A stretch of DNA of 64,000 nucleotides, taken from NCBI GenBank assembly GCA_016165875.1, contig JABBOT010000016.1:5230327-5294326 (forward strand), written 5' to 3'. A program made the translations under genes and the position numbers. The stretch is from Acanthopleura granulata (lineage: Eukaryota > Mollusca > Polyplacophora > Chitonida > Chitonidae). The notes beneath the pieces are model-generated. The model was not told the origin of the DNA, made no database searches, and saw only the letters and a list, made by a program, of their open reading frames with translations. Positions 51,393 to 63,789 of the stretch are shown here, piece after piece (the first letter of the stretch is position 1; each line of letters begins with the position of its first letter).

Positions 51393-52063
51393 ATGAGCCG
51401 ATTCCTTGAGCCAACCAGTTTGCAAAAATAGCAAAGCCGACACCGGTAAACCATCTTTCAACAGCAATCCAACCTGTTAAACTTTTGAACTGGGCTTTGC
51501 GAGCTAGAGTCCGCCATGTCTTGAATTGAAACTTCTCGCAGACGTTGAGCCGCGAAAATTTTATCCCACCCTACACATACTCTGTGTAGCGTATGAGCGT
51601 GATTTCATATGTTAACAATACATGTATATTTGTCTGCGTTATTACTATTTGTAATAAGAAGTAATAGCCAGGTGTGTTCTTTAGGGTTTCACATGCATGT
51701 TAGCAATATATTTGCTTGTGTCACAAATTGAGAAACACACACAAAACTCATTGTGTAATATTCGAGTTTTATTCGATATTTACAGGTTTCTTAGGCTTTC
51801 CTTCAATTAAACTGAGTCAGAACACCCAACAGAGGAGATTGTTCCCTTTTTTACCTTACCATAGGCAAACTGCAGACCACATTCTAAAATATAACCAACC
51901 CTACTTCCTTCGTCAGGCCTACGTCGAGCTATATCTTTGTCTCGTTCGTAGGAGTTCTCGCGATAATGCAATTGCTATAGACTGCAATATCTGAAATAGA
52001 ACTAAACCTACTCCTTTCGTCAGGCCTAAGTCGAGGAATTTTAGTCTTGTCTACATAGAAGCA

Positions 52064-52140
52064 AACTCACGACCATCAACAAGTTGCTGTCAAACATTCC
52101 CACATATGGCCGGAGGGGAGGCCAGCATTAGCTGGGCTTT
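52064..52140 (-). mobile_element. SINE family A internal fragment
   Basis: ACTCACGACCATCAACAAGT, TTCCCACATATGGCCGGAGG and GCCAGCATTAGCTGGGCTTT in reverse. Confidence 0.6.
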
Positions 52141-52197
52141 CAATGAGCAGCAAATGAGCAGTGTCATTGTTCTGCTTTCAGTTGTGTAAACAACTTG

Positions 52198-52455
52198 TTT
52201 AAGACCGCCACGGTGGCCTGGTGATGTAGATCGTCCGCCTCGGGGTCGGGAGATCCAAGATCAATATCGTGTAGGGTGACACCAAAGACTATAAAAATGG
52301 TACTTATTGCAGTTACATTGCTTGGCACTTACCGCTGAGAGATTACGGCAAGGAAACAGTCCTGATACGTCCATTGTTAGTATAATGTGACTGGGAAGGA
52401 GTGTCATGTCTAGTGTCTTCGGCACGATGTTCCAGAGGTGGCAGGACTTTGGCGG
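52198..52455 (+). mobile_element. SINE-like family B, head-first copy
   Basis: Starts with a tRNA-like head, GCCACGGTGGCCTGGTGATG (box A-like) and GGGGTCGGGAGATCCAAG (box B-like). It then has GTGACACCAAAGACTATAAA, GTATAATGTGACTGGGAAGG and GTGTCTTCGGCACGATGTTC. This copy defines the 5' end of the family. Confidence 0.65.
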
Positions 52456-53689
52456 CATGGACTCGCTCTGCCACAAGGAGAAACAGTATATATACATTCC
52501 CAGGAATCCTCGTAACTGAAAAATTGTTGAGCTCGACGTAAAACCCAAGTTTACACACATACATACATACATACGACCAGTGTATACCTAAGTTGTAGTT
52601 TGTCGGTGTATCCGGATTACCTGTTAACATAAGATATAGCTGCGCAAGGGAAGCCTATACTGCTTGGTACAGTAGGGATCCTTGTTTATCTTTTTCACTC
52701 AGGTGATTTTTTTTTACCGCAATAAGTGCTCTAAGTTATTTTTTGGACATCTCAGCACCATGTCGCTCCTGTTTCCTTGTCTGAGCATTTTCACTTTAAA
52801 ACTAAAACACACTCTCTTTGTCATTGGAATATGCCAGCCAAAGAAACGAGCAGATTTCCGGTTTGCCCCGGTCTCTTGTCGGTCTGAGATGATGAAGTTT
52901 TACTCAGAACAGGTTAGAACTCCGCTTTGAATCCCAAAAAATTAGAAACTGCTTCAGAAGAAAGGTTTAATTTTCCTCCCGATGGAAGCTTTCTCGTTAA
53001 AGCTAAATTTCTCCTGCTCGACCAAACTGGACAAATTTGTTTCCCCAACACGTTTGCTGGCCAAACCCTTTGGCTATGTAACAACTTTCGCCACTTACGA
53101 TTGATTAGACTAGGGCAACAGTTGCCGGTAGGTTTTTGCCCGTAACGGCCTTGTCTTCAGATCACTCGCTACTGGTTCCAGTCCATGCTTTACTCGACAC
53201 CTGCGGTAATAACACAGCCTATCCGTTAAGTGAAACCAGTCGCCTAGAAAAGAAAACTTTAAGATGGATGTATCTTGGCTACTGGGATTGCTTGTTGTAG
53301 TTTCAAGAATAACGAGGTTTCCTTTATCTTGTGGCATCCCAGCATACAGGGAATTCTTTGAACACTGCACGTAGAGACGCTTTGTGAAGAAATAAACATC
53401 TCTGTAGATCAAGATGGAGTAATAATCGAAAGATCGTCTTTCAAAGACAATTCTAGATAAGACTCCTCTGGGTCATTTCCTAATGAAATACTCATCAGTG
53501 AGAGGACATAATCCGATTGCTGTGGTGTTTCCTCGCTTAACAAGGACACGAAGAAATGACGGGCCGGGTTGTAGTGTTAAGACAAGTTACGGATATTTTT
53601 TGCTGTGTGTTAAGGTGTTAGGATTTTACTCAATGGGCTTGTTAAAAAAAAGAGGAAAAACAATGCGTTCGGGAAGAATAGAGAAATTC

Positions 53690-53990
53690 TTTATTTATTT
53701 ATTTATTTACCCTTATTGCCAAGATACTCAAAAAATTTTCATTAACACAAAGGCAATCAATTTTAAAGGTGGTGGAAACGGGGGTAGCCGGCATAAACCA
53801 CCGGCCTTCGACAAGTTACGACGAACTTTGCCACGTTTGACAAATACACATGCACACCATGTTGTTGAGAGAAAAATTGTCTTTAACGAACTTCAGACTG
53901 CGCAAATGGCCTTCGAGCACCGTCCACTCACGTACAGTGAAAATGGGAGAAATCTATAAATTCCCTGCCCAGGGTCGGCTTAGAACCGAC
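53690..53990 (-). mobile_element. SINE-like family C copy
   Basis: A TTTATTTATTTATTTA tail, GTGGTGGAAACGGGGGTAGC, CATAAACCACCGGCCTTCGA, CTATAAATTCCCTGCCCAGG and CGGCTTAGAACCGACACCCA. Confidence 0.5.
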
Positions 53991-54378
53991 ACCCATTGGT
54001 TCATTAAGGCTTGGACTTAATGACAAAAATCGCAGCCTCTTATCACCTCCTCCTCCCTGGTCATCTATTCAATGAAACAACAATCAGTCAAAAACATGAT
54101 ACAATATACCACAGGCTGGAAGGTTCAAATTTTTAAAGAAGAAAACGAAATCTCGTTTCAAAGTGTGGACATCCTCCCAGTTTTCAACTGAAACCACACC
54201 AGTAAACTTCAAAATGACAAAATGACACCCATCAAAGGGAAGAAAAATGTAAACCTTGAAAGCCACTCGAATGTAGGCTCAAAATGGAGTAATAAAAACT
54301 TAGAACCACGTTCCCCGCTAGGAACAGTTGAGTCTGACTTGTATGCAATCACCAATGTGGTTACAGTACGAACGAATG

Positions 54379-54787
54379 TATTTATTTATTTATTCATTTG
54401 ATTGGTGTTTCACGCCAAGAATATTTCACTTATAGGAGCTTGGCTCAAAATGACAACTTACTAAATTCATTTCCCATATCTCAACTAAACAGATTTTTAC
54501 AGGTGAAATTCATAACATGATTTTTTGGCACCCTAAAATTATTGGTGTTTCACGCTGTACTCAAGAATATTTCACTTAGACGACGGCAGTCAACGTTATG
54601 GCGGGAGGAAACCGCGTAGAGCCCGGGGGAAACCCACGACCATCCGCACGTTGCTGACGGACCTTGACACGTACGGCCGGGGAGCAAGCCAAATTGAGCT
54701 GGACTTAAACTCACAGCGACCGCATTGGTGCAAGGCACGTAGGTCGTTACGCCGCGATGGCGCGCTAAGCCCTCGGCCACGGAGGTT
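54379..54787 (-). mobile_element. SINE family A, full length but interrupted by about 100 bp
   Basis: The tail piece 54379-54436 is separated from the main body at 54539-54787. The body repeats the tail-proximal GGTGTTTCACG, so two copies may be nested. It ends in GCGCTAAGCCCTCGGCCACG, the tRNA-like head in reverse. Confidence 0.75.
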
Positions 54788-55521
54788 CATGAAGTAAGTT
54801 AGTTCGGTAGTATTTTTAGACATAATTTCTTTTGCTCCTGTGGGCCTCGTTTTTTCATTTCTTCTGCTTGTTGGATGGTATCACTTCATCGGGCAGGCTT
54901 CAAAGTTTCATTCCAGGTATAAATGTGTGTGTTTTTCAGGCGGCTGCACACAAAGCAAAAGTAGTGATAAATTAGGGTTCACTGACCTCTGACTGGGTGG
55001 TTTTAACCCCTGGCCATGTATAGTCCAATCTGCAATTTGTACTCGTGTCACAGAAGAGCTTAACGAAGGGGGGATAACTCGTCAGGTGAGTGCGGTCATG
55101 ATAGACGTATAGTTCAATGGATCCGAAGAACTAATTTGTCATTGGCCTCGTCTCGCTACTTTGACCGTGTGTATAAATATTGTCATTCCTCGTCTCGTTA
55201 ACGGCAACCCACGAAGTCTCAGAACCGATCAGGGGACGAAAACTGATTGGTTTGTTTGTAAGCCAGTCCTTTTCTCACCGTTGGTCTGGACATGATGTAT
55301 TGGAATGGGTCAGTTCCAAGGTCACAGCTCGACTTTAACTCTGAAAAGCGATAAAAACCTATCCTTCTGCCTCTGTCTTTATGTGGTAAAATCGATGGAC
55401 ACTAAAAACTTGTTTTCTCGGTATTGTCCGGTTGATGTGAGAATGAATGAATATATAATTATGGTTTAATGCCACTAAGACAATCATTGCAGCCCCTTCA
55501 TAGCGAAGACACTTTCATTTG

Positions 55522-55763
55522 CTTATTTATTTATTTGATTGGTGTTGTACGCGGTGCTGATGAATGTTTTCACTTATACGACAGTGGCCACCGTTATCGA
55601 AGGAGGAATCCGGACAGAGCCCGGGGGAAACCCACGACCGTCCGCAGGTTGCTGCCGGACCTTCCCACATATGACCGGACAGGAAGCCAGTGTGTGACAG
55701 GCTTGCAATCACAGCGATCACAATGGTGAGAGGCACCTGGGTCATTACGCTGCACTAGCGTAA
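55522..55763 (-). mobile_element. SINE family A, almost full length
   Basis: TTATTTATTTATTTGATTGG tail, GGGGGAAACCCACGACCGTC, CGACCTTCC-like core, and CTGGGTCATTACGCTGCACT head in reverse. Confidence 0.8.
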
Positions 55764-55905
55764 TAACCCCCTTCATGCCAGAAATTAAGAAAAACAACCG
55801 CACAGAGGGTAAAATCTGAGCAGCGATGATAATGTGATAGTTTGCAAATGGCTACACGTTTAATTCCGGTGACATTTGGCGTCACATACATATACGTATT
55901 ATTTT

Positions 55906-56335
55906 AATTAACGGCACCATATCTACTTAAATGGTGCACTTTATGGATATTGATTTTATTCATGCGCTTAGAATATCCATTGTGTCTTTCCATCACCATT
56001 GATAAGTGTTGACTGTTTCTCTTTGCATGAATCCATTCTAATTTTTAACAGTTACATATACTTTCTTAGTTCGTTTTTGGAAACTGGTTTTGCCAATATT
56101 GACCCGGAACGTCCATTTTGGTTGACGGCTGGTATACGAATGTCGGTTTCGACGCCTAGGTTCACGTGAATATACCTCAGTTAGTTAGAGCATCATTCTA
56201 ACTGCTCATGTGAGTGTTTTACGAAGTAAACGACTTACACGCCTCCATTGCTTCATAGCTTAAGCAGAAATGGGCAAAAAAAAAGAAAAGAAAGTTACAG
56301 TGTAGTTAAATGCAACATACTAGCTGGCATTGGTT
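55906..56335 (+). repeat. Interspersed repeat family D (copy 3) continuing into a second block
   Basis: 55906-56163 aligns with the other family D copies. 56183-56335 (CATTCTAACTGCTCATGTGA, TAGCTTAAGCAGAAATGGG, ATGCAACATACTAG) aligns with 56951-57092, 60715-60850 and 63371-63500. It may be the longest copy of one element, possibly starting at 55800. Confidence 0.55.
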
Positions 56336-56560
56336 GAGATTTTTACTCAAAATGATGTGTTGTCAACACCACAGATGATGAACACTGTCATGATTCGATG
56401 CTGATGCCTTCTGGTTAGCCAGTCTGTATGGACGTTGATGTCAACACCAATTTCCAAAACAATGACCAATACAAATTGCCAAAGAACTAAGAAAATATGC
56501 AATGTGAGAAATCATCAGACGGATGCAAGCAAAGATAAACAGTAAATTAGTCTTTACTTA

Positions 56561-56809
56561 ACTATTTATTTGATTGGTGTTTTACGCCGTACTCAAGAAT
56601 ATTTCACTTATAAGACGATGGCCAGCGTTATGGTGGGAGGAAACCGGGAAGAGCCCGGGAGAAACCCACGACCATCCGCAGGTTGCTGGGAGACCTTCCC
56701 ACGTACGGCCGGAGAGGAAGCTAGAATGAGCTCAGCTTGAACTCACGGCGACCGCATTCGCGCCATTGCGCCGCGCTAGCGCTCTAACCGACTGAGCCAC
56801 GGGGGCCCC
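56561..56809 (-). mobile_element. SINE family A, full-length reference copy
   Basis: The best-preserved reverse copy. It has the ATTTATTTGATTGGTGTTTT tail, GGTGGGAGGAAACCGGG, GTACGGCCGGAGAGGAAGCT and, at the head, CTAACCGACTGAGCCACGGG. That head is the complement of a tRNA-like start with box A TGGCTCAGTCGG. Confidence 0.9.
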
Positions 56810-56950
56810 CTTAGAGTTTTTAATTATGACGAGAAGACGCAAGGAATGATCTAGGCGAATGAATTAAATCAATACCGCAACTGAGCACCACGTTATAGTT
56901 CAACATATTTAACTACAAGCAATGAAATCAGGCAGCGCCATTTTACCTCA

Positions 56951-57092
56951 CTTAGTGTTTTATTCTAACTGTTCACGTAAATGCCTACAAAGTAGCACCT
57001 TACATCCCCCCTAGAATCATGGCTGAAGCAGAATCAGGTGAAAAAAAAAATATGTCGTGATGTTAATTACAGTTTATTAAGCGTCACTGGTG
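56951..57092 (+). repeat. Interspersed repeat block (family D 3' part)
   Basis: TTTTATTCTAACTGTTCACG, ATCATGGCTGAAGCAGAATC, GTCGTGATGTTAATTACAG and GCGTCACTGGTG blocks shared with 60715-60850 and 63371-63500. Confidence 0.55.
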
Positions 57093-59449
57093 TAGTATTA
57101 ATAAAAATTCTGTGTTGGAGACACAGGTGGTGTATATGATACTGTACTTCTGAAATTACAAATTTGTTTTTACATAATATAAAAGATCGAAGTGTTGAGA
57201 GTAAAATCAGGGCAACTATACAGCAACTTGGTAGCTGGAGAATGGGTAGACATTCGTAGGTCGGAGGGTATTGATTGATTGATAGATGAAGTGGTTGAGA
57301 CTGATTAACTGAGTGAGTGAGTGACGGCAACCATAATGTGTATTTCAGCGACATGACCGCCTTTTCACTCGACCATCCCTGATTGTATGAGTGCAATGTA
57401 TTATAGCGATTAATGGTGAAATCACAGATCTAAATCGTTTATATACATTGAAAATTTAAATATTTTTGAGTACGTTGTAAAACACCATTCAAATAAAGAA
57501 ATAAACAACCTTGAAAATTTGACAGTGGAAGGCTTTTCTGTACAACTGTGTGCAGGTTAAATTCAGATAGTTTCAACAACACTGCCTAGGTATAGGTACA
57601 TTTTTGGCACGTCGTTTTCACGAAAATGAGGGTCAAATCATATTCATAGTATATACTGCCCCTTAATTCTCTCTGGTCTTCTTCGGTGAATCATAACAAC
57701 TAATATTTTGTATTAATATATAACCCTGGAAAGGACAGATCAACTTGATAAGCACAGTGTCAGTCACTGTCCCCCTAAGGGTTTGAACTCTGTTCTAAGG
57801 CCGGTGTTAAAGGTCAGATAATACCCTAGGGTACAGTCAGTAATGAGGAGACCGCCAGTGTGATCATTGATCATTGTGATATAGCCATCAGCAAGACGGA
57901 AGCACAGTGGCTTGTCTGTCACCATGGTGATGGGAATCATGTCAGCCCTGGCTTCGGCAATTTTCGGTAGTCATCGCAGAAGTGTAAATAAGGACGGAAT
58001 TTCCCCCAAATCTGATAATCGGTAGAGGTCTAGTAAAAGTGTAAAAACATAAAAACTTATTGATTCGTTGCCAGTAGCACAGTCATTACTAAAGTACAAG
58101 TATCTTACTAAGGTACCGGAAATGTTAAAAGAAAGAAAACTCTCAAATCATTTACACCGGAGATGAAAGGAAATTAGTTATAGTCCTTGTGGCAACAATT
58201 ATTATCAGTTTTTTTTTTTTTTAGCTTTACCTCTCTCGGGATCACCATGTTGTGATCAAATTAACAGATCTGTGGTCTGTTAGACAAGTGTGATGACAAA
58301 ATTCCGGAAATCCTATGACGTTGTGTTAGGATGTGCAGCTACGTTACACATCGCCCTCTGGCAGCTGAATTACACGCGGAAAACGTGGCTAATATACAGA
58401 TCTGTTCAAGGCTATACAATACACAACTATACTACCTCCAGGCACTAAAGAGCTCATGGGTCAGTGATATGTTTCAGGCAAACATAACAGCGTCCATGTA
58501 TTTGTAAGAATCCTTGTGTCTCTTGGCAAACAACTGGTGTGTGTTGGATGGTGGGTGGTGGTGTTTGTGGGGGACTAAACTGTAACAAAACTCGTCAAAA
58601 ATAGCGTATACCAACATCAGAAACACCGAAAATTCTGATTTTTTTTATATCAATCATCGTTTCAGGGTAAATATGGCAAGTGTTGATTTAGAATTTGCCT
58701 TATTTTCAAAGATTTATCAGGCAATCAGCTCCTTTTTTTTGATTCCCCACCTACAGGGACTTCTGTACACATCAACAGTGTTACTTTCGACTAAGGCGTT
58801 ATTAACAGAGTTGGGCAAGGCGCCAGCTGACCCGCCTATTAGCGCGTCCCTTATAGGTCTTAGCTCGACATATAGTAATAACTGAAGCGAGGTAACTGGT
58901 AAAGAAATCACTTAAACCGTTTGACCGAACAGGGACTAGGGTGGTTCATTGGATGTAGACCGAGGTTTCTTCCACTCGAAAAACAGAAAACTATATCAAT
59001 AAATACGAATTAAAGGAAAATCGTATCAGCCAACTGATTTTCAATTGTAACATTTATATATCGAATGTCAACTAAACGGAGGAAAAGATCTCTTTTTCAC
59101 CAATCCGATTACACAGACACGGGCACCAGCTTTATCGATTCCGCCAATCAATGTGCAGCTTGGTCACATCTTCGGGACAACGAGACAAATACCCAGAATT
59201 AGGCCTACGAGGATTTGTCTGCTGCAAGAATTGAATCGTTCACTTAAGGGTAAACTGTCCTGATTGACCACTTTTTCGTGCCAAATTGGCACAGTATATC
59301 CTGGAGGTATCTGAAACACGGGGCTGAAGAGGTTTAAAGAATAAAAATCGTTAGATTTTTTGAAAAATATATTTTTTCTTTCAAGACGATGGGCTCGTGA
59401 AGCTTGGCATTCTCTAGACGCTTATCTGCCCTTGATGTCCCCCTAGTGT

Positions 59450-59814
59450 ATGGCATTTTGTGCAGCTCTCAACTGTGATGATCACACACCAAATTACGAT
59501 GGGATTAGTTTTCATGCCTTCCCACTGGACCCCTCCATGCGACGAAACTGGATAATTGCCATAAGACGTGACCATTTCGAACCAAATAAGCACTTTAAAT
59601 TATGCTCTAGCTATCTTGAGGAGATGTGTTTTGATCCGTCATACGGACTGAAAATGGAGAGTAAATATTGTGCCTCAAAAATGGATAATTGCCACAAGAC
59701 TTAACCATTCCGAACCAAATAAGCACTCTAAATTATGCTCTAGCTATCTTGAGAAGATGTGTTTGGATCCGTCATACAGACTGAAAATGGAAAGTAAATC
59801 TTGTGCTTCAAAAA
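59450..59814 (+). pseudogene. THAP-domain gene fragment with an internal 133-bp duplication
   Basis: From ATG at 59450 the frame reads MAFCAALNC, SFHAFPLDPSMRRNW and FEPNKHFKLCSS. This is the order of a THAP (C2CH) DNA-binding zinc finger, found in cellular factors and P-element-type transposases. The last ligand, normally His in LCSxHF, is Tyr here (LCSSYLEE). Bases 59549-59681 are repeated at 59682-59814. The 133-bp offset shifts frame and gives a stop at 59702. The second copy keeps the same Tyr. No downstream exon or transposase domain is recognisable, so I call it a broken fragment. A spliced short gene is possible but unlikely. Confidence 0.65.
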
Positions 59815-60372
59815 CCGGAAATGCCACAATTATTTCCAGCATAACTGACACACAAGCGCCATTCAAGGACAGACAAGCGATGTATGATTTTCTTCTCGGA
59901 ATTTTTGGTGTTAAATATACTTTTATTGTCTGCAAGTAAAAATACTCAACAGATGTATTTTTCGTGTGCATCACTGTTTTATGTCACAGGTATATCATTG
60001 AGATAGGTAAACTGAAAAGTAGAATCGGAGCAGTTCAAATATAAAAAAGGCGTAATACATACGACACGCATACAAATTAACTGGTCACATAAAACATTAC
60101 ATTTTAACATAGCACCTAACTGTTTTTTCTCTTCAAAGCTATTATGTTTTACACACCGACATGGCTTCTTTTACACGCGATTATAGTATCCTTAGACGGA
60201 AAACGTTTTCCTTTGTTCACTTAGGGCCTACATACGTTACGTAAAATCCTGGTATCGTTAGAAAGAAAGTGACGATTGTACGTATGATCTGTCAGTACAA
60301 AACTGACACAATTTCCAGGAAATGGTATCAGTGACACCAGGTAATCAATATACTCTCTGTACAGGCAGGGAG

Positions 60373-60645
60373 GGTAGCTCCGTGGCTCAGTCGGTTAGCG
60401 CGCTATCGCAGCGCAATGACCCGAAGCCCCCCATCAATGCGGTCGCTGTGAGTTCGTTCAGCTCATGCTGGCTTCCTCTCCGGCCGTACGTGGGAAGGTC
60501 TGCCAGCAACCTGCGGATGGTCGTGGGTTTCCCCCGGGCTCTGCCCGATTTCCTCCCACCACAATACTGGGCGGCGCAGTATAAGTGAAATATTCTGAGG
60601 TACGGCGGAAAACACTAATCAGATAAATAAATAAATAAATAAATA
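60373..60645 (+). mobile_element. SINE family A, full-length, plus orientation
   Basis: GTAGCTCCGTGGCTCAGTCG head with an exact Pol III box A (TGGCTCAGTCGG), a GCGGTCGCTGTGAGTTCGTT box B region damaged by a small insertion, GGCTTCCTCTCCGGCCGTAC, CAACCTGCGGATGGTCGTGG, TTTCCTCCCACCACAATACT, and a (AAAT)n tail. It is tRNA-derived, but the anticodon arm does not form a working tRNA. Confidence 0.92.
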
Positions 60646-60714
60646 CGGGCAGGGAGAAGCGATGACCGTGTGATAGTTGGCATATAATCATACCCCATGG
60701 ATGAAACCCGGCCA

Positions 60715-60850
60715 GTTCCCCAACTGTTCACAGAAATGTTTACAGAAATGTTTGCGATAACCAACATGACCTCCGCGAAGCTATGGCTGAAGCAGAACAA
60801 GCTAAAATATGCAATAATGTTACTTGCAATTTATTAGACGTAACCAGTCA
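60715..60850 (+). repeat. Interspersed repeat block (family D 3' part)
   Basis: AACTGTTCACAGAAATGTTT, GAAGCTATGGCTGAAGCAGA and CAATTTATTAGACGTAACCA align in order with 56951-57092. Confidence 0.5.
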
Positions 60851-60895
60851 CCTGTTGCTTTACAAGAAAACAATGCAATGAACATCTCCAATATG

Positions 60896-61094
60896 ATTTA
60901 TTTATTTATTTCATTCGTGTTTTACGCCGTAGGCAAGAATATTTCACTTACACGACGGCGGAAAGCATTATGGTGGGAGGAACTCGGGCAGAGCCTGGCG
61001 GAAACCCACGACCATCTGCAGGTTGCTGGCAGACCTTCCCACGTGCGGTCGGAGAGGAAGCCAGCATGAACTGGACTTGAACACACAGCGACCT
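60896..61094 (-). mobile_element. SINE family A, missing the 5' head
   Basis: ATTTATTTATTTATTTCATT tail, GGTGGGAGGAACTCGGG, GCAGACCTTCCCACGTGCGG and GGACTTGAACACACAGCGAC in reverse. Confidence 0.85.
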
Positions 61095-61408
61095 CTCCGC
61101 GAAGTTAGTGTGCAAAAAGTCCAAAAGGACATGCAGTGTAACGTTTGCAACAAAACAAAACAGTAATAAAAAAAATATTCCTCTGGGAGAACCTTGTTCC
61201 TGATTTCATTTGGCTCATACTGTTTTACAGATGAAGGGATAGTAAAAACCGGAAGCATGTAATTATCGGTGAAAAAGGCTTTCCTTTATTATATTTTTTG
61301 ACGATCCTCTGGATAATCACCTATAGTATGGAACTTCAGATAAAGAAAACTAGGTCAATACTCACTTCATTTAACACACAGCAAAGGTCACACGATTTTG
61401 ACCAAAAT

Positions 61409-61661
61409 GGGGCCTCCGTGACCGAGGGGGTTAGCGCACTAGTGCAGCGTAATGACCCAGGCGACTCTCACAGCTTTAAAGCACAGCTCACGCTGGCTTG
61501 CTCTCCAGTCATACGTGAGAAGGTTTGCCAGTCGTGGGTTTTGCCCGGGGCCTGCCCGGTTTCATCCCAGCCATAATGCAGGCCGCCGTCGTATAAGTGA
61601 AATATTCTTGAATACGTCGTAAAACATCAAGCAAATAAATAAATAAATAAATAAATAAATA
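61409..61661 (+). mobile_element. SINE family A, full-length with a core deletion
   Basis: GGGCCTCCGTGACCGAGGGG head, TGCAGCGTAATGACCCAGGC, GGTTTCATCCCAGCCATAAT, GTATAAGTGAAATATTCTTG and a long AAATAAATAAAT tail. Part of the CAACCTGCGGATGG core is deleted. Confidence 0.88.
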
Positions 61662-63370
61662 CGGGTATACAAATTTTTGATGAAAATAGTTCTTATGCAC
61701 CACCTCCATGACGATAATTCAACTTGATACACAGCCAGTGGTTTGCCTAGGTTCTGCATGAACCTAGACTGTTTGTTGAATAATCCGAATATATATTTGC
61801 AATGTATACTTATGATCGCTACAACTCCGATGTTCTCAAGCGTGATTTTGTAAAGTTCACAAAACGTTTCTTTGCAAAGTTATCACTAGTTTGTATATGT
61901 GGCTAAAGGGCCCCTTGTAACTAGATGGGAAATCGTCTCCCATTGGTGCAGCAGTCAGGTGTAAGTTTTTCGTGCAGAAAAAGAGAGAAAAGCTACTTGA
62001 ATATGAAGTTCTATGCAACTATGCAACAAATCCGTGAAAAACTGGAGTGGTGCGATTCATACTTTTTGTTTTATCAGAAGGCAAAAGTAAGGTCAAAAGC
62101 ACATTTCGCTGTTTTAGGGCTGTTTTAGGGAATTCCCATCATAATTAAAAATATGATTATGTGAACCAAAATCATTTGTGCGTATTTGATGTCAAGCCGG
62201 AGGGTTCTAATGTACTGCGAAGTGTCATCTTGGTTCACGCAATCATACTTTTGTAAATCAAAAAAAAAGAAAATGAAATATTTTCTACAAACACTGGAAC
62301 TGCATATTCACCATAATAATTCCTAGTCTGTAGATCGTTGTTCCAAGTAACAGTAGAGTTCACGAGTTCAATTCCAAGGTTTGCTCTGAAATTTTTTAGT
62401 AACAAGAGTTACCGTGAAAGTTATTAAATTAGGCAAGAGACAAGTCCTATTTGTTTACATTTTGCAAAGCACCGTACAGATATGTTTGCAACCATAATAA
62501 ATATGCATGGAAAATATATGGTATATACTTTCAATGGAAGATCAATGCAGACAAGTGGTGTCCACGTTATCAGTCCACTTCAACTCGCCACACCTTAGGT
62601 GTCAGCATATCGAATAGATACAATGGAGCAATGGGGAAAGACACCAGCATGTCTTCATCAGTTCACCTCGACAAAGTACCTGTCATGTATTCATGTTATA
62701 ATTCGTAAGACAAAATTTTTAAATCTCACATCTTATAGATGTTATTTGAATAGATATTAGCGGATAAATTATTGTGTGAGAAAGACACTGTGAATGCTCA
62801 TAGTTAAGTTTACTTCTGGCCTATTGCACATCAAGACCTGTTATATAACAACTTCAACCGCACATCACGGAAGCCCCTGCTTCATTCCGCAGTAGATCTG
62901 TCACTGCAAGCAGGTTGGCAATCGGCCTGATCCACAGGGGAACGATTTCTCATTTAATTGCACGGGATCCTTTGAGAGCAGTATACCAGACGAATAGGTC
63001 AGTACAAAATGCTCACAGCTGTTCTATCATTATCACTCATTATCACCATTTCTCACGGATTTTCTGGAAAGCTAAAGTAATATATTTTCGTGCAGATTGC
63101 TATGACGACAAAGTGGTGCTGTCGACGTCTATCTCTATGTTGACGTGTCACCACTCTGCAGTCCAAACCCTGTCACCAAGCCACACAGGTTCATTTTAAA
63201 AGCGGAGTTGAAACGAACAATAAACCTATGTACATTTCACATGAATAATTGGAAAAACTATATGTTATAAAAGACTACAGCAAAGAGGGTAAAACCAGAG
63301 CAGTGACGACAGTGGGATATTTGATGAATGGTCACACGTCACTGGTGAAATCCGTCCTCTTGTAAATTTA

Positions 63371-63500
63371 TCTCATTTAGGTTTTATTCTAACTGTTCAT
63401 GTAAGTTTCACGAACTTACAACTCCCTAATCCCACGGCTTAATCGGAATTTGGTAACAGAAATTGCCGTGATGTTACATGCAATGTACTAGAAGTCACAC
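63371..63500 (+). repeat. Interspersed repeat block (family D 3' part)
   Basis: AGGTTTTATTCTAACTGTTC, ATCCCACGGCTTAATCGGAA and TGATGTTACATGCAATGTAC align with 56951-57092 and 60715-60850. Confidence 0.5.
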
Positions 63501-63789
63501 ATGTATGAAACAAAGTGTGGCTCGAGGCTCTTATAACCTATACTAAATTTACACATGTGGTTTGTAGAAACTGTTTGTTACGACCGGGTCGAAACTGGAA
63601 ATGGAAGATATTTTGGTAGGTAGCACTGTGGCAAGGTGTGCGGTTCTGTATTCCGCAACATACGAGCCATTCTATATGGAAAAATAAACAGCGAATTTCG
63701 CGATTCCCCAGGTCTCACTGTTGCCTGCAGCCTGTTTGGTAGCACTAAGAGGTCGATGATGCTCCTTGGGTCAGCCCTACGTTCGTTGA

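Larger units (their letters stand above)
49610..59449. other. Intergenic region upstream of POLR1B
   Basis: I see no protein-coding exon here, only repeats: an ATA microsatellite, an inverted-repeat element at 50050-50705, family D copies, and SINEs at 50765-50980, 52064-52140, 52198-52455, 53690-53990, 54379-54787, 55522-55763 and 56561-56809. The POLR1B promoter should lie within the first few hundred bases, but no TATA box is evident. A 58-codon minus-strand frame at 57775-57950 looks protein-like but has no recognisable family or splice context. Confidence 0.5.

Noticed and set aside
57775..57950. 58-codon minus-strand frame containing TDKPLCFRLADGYITM
   Set aside because: It looks protein-like but has no recognised family, no clear acceptor or donor and no continuing exons; too weak to call.
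60373..60460. tRNA-like sequence with an intact box A
   Set aside because: It is the head of a full-length SINE A: box B is disrupted, no cloverleaf with a plausible anticodon arm forms, and the sequence continues into the SINE body and tail.
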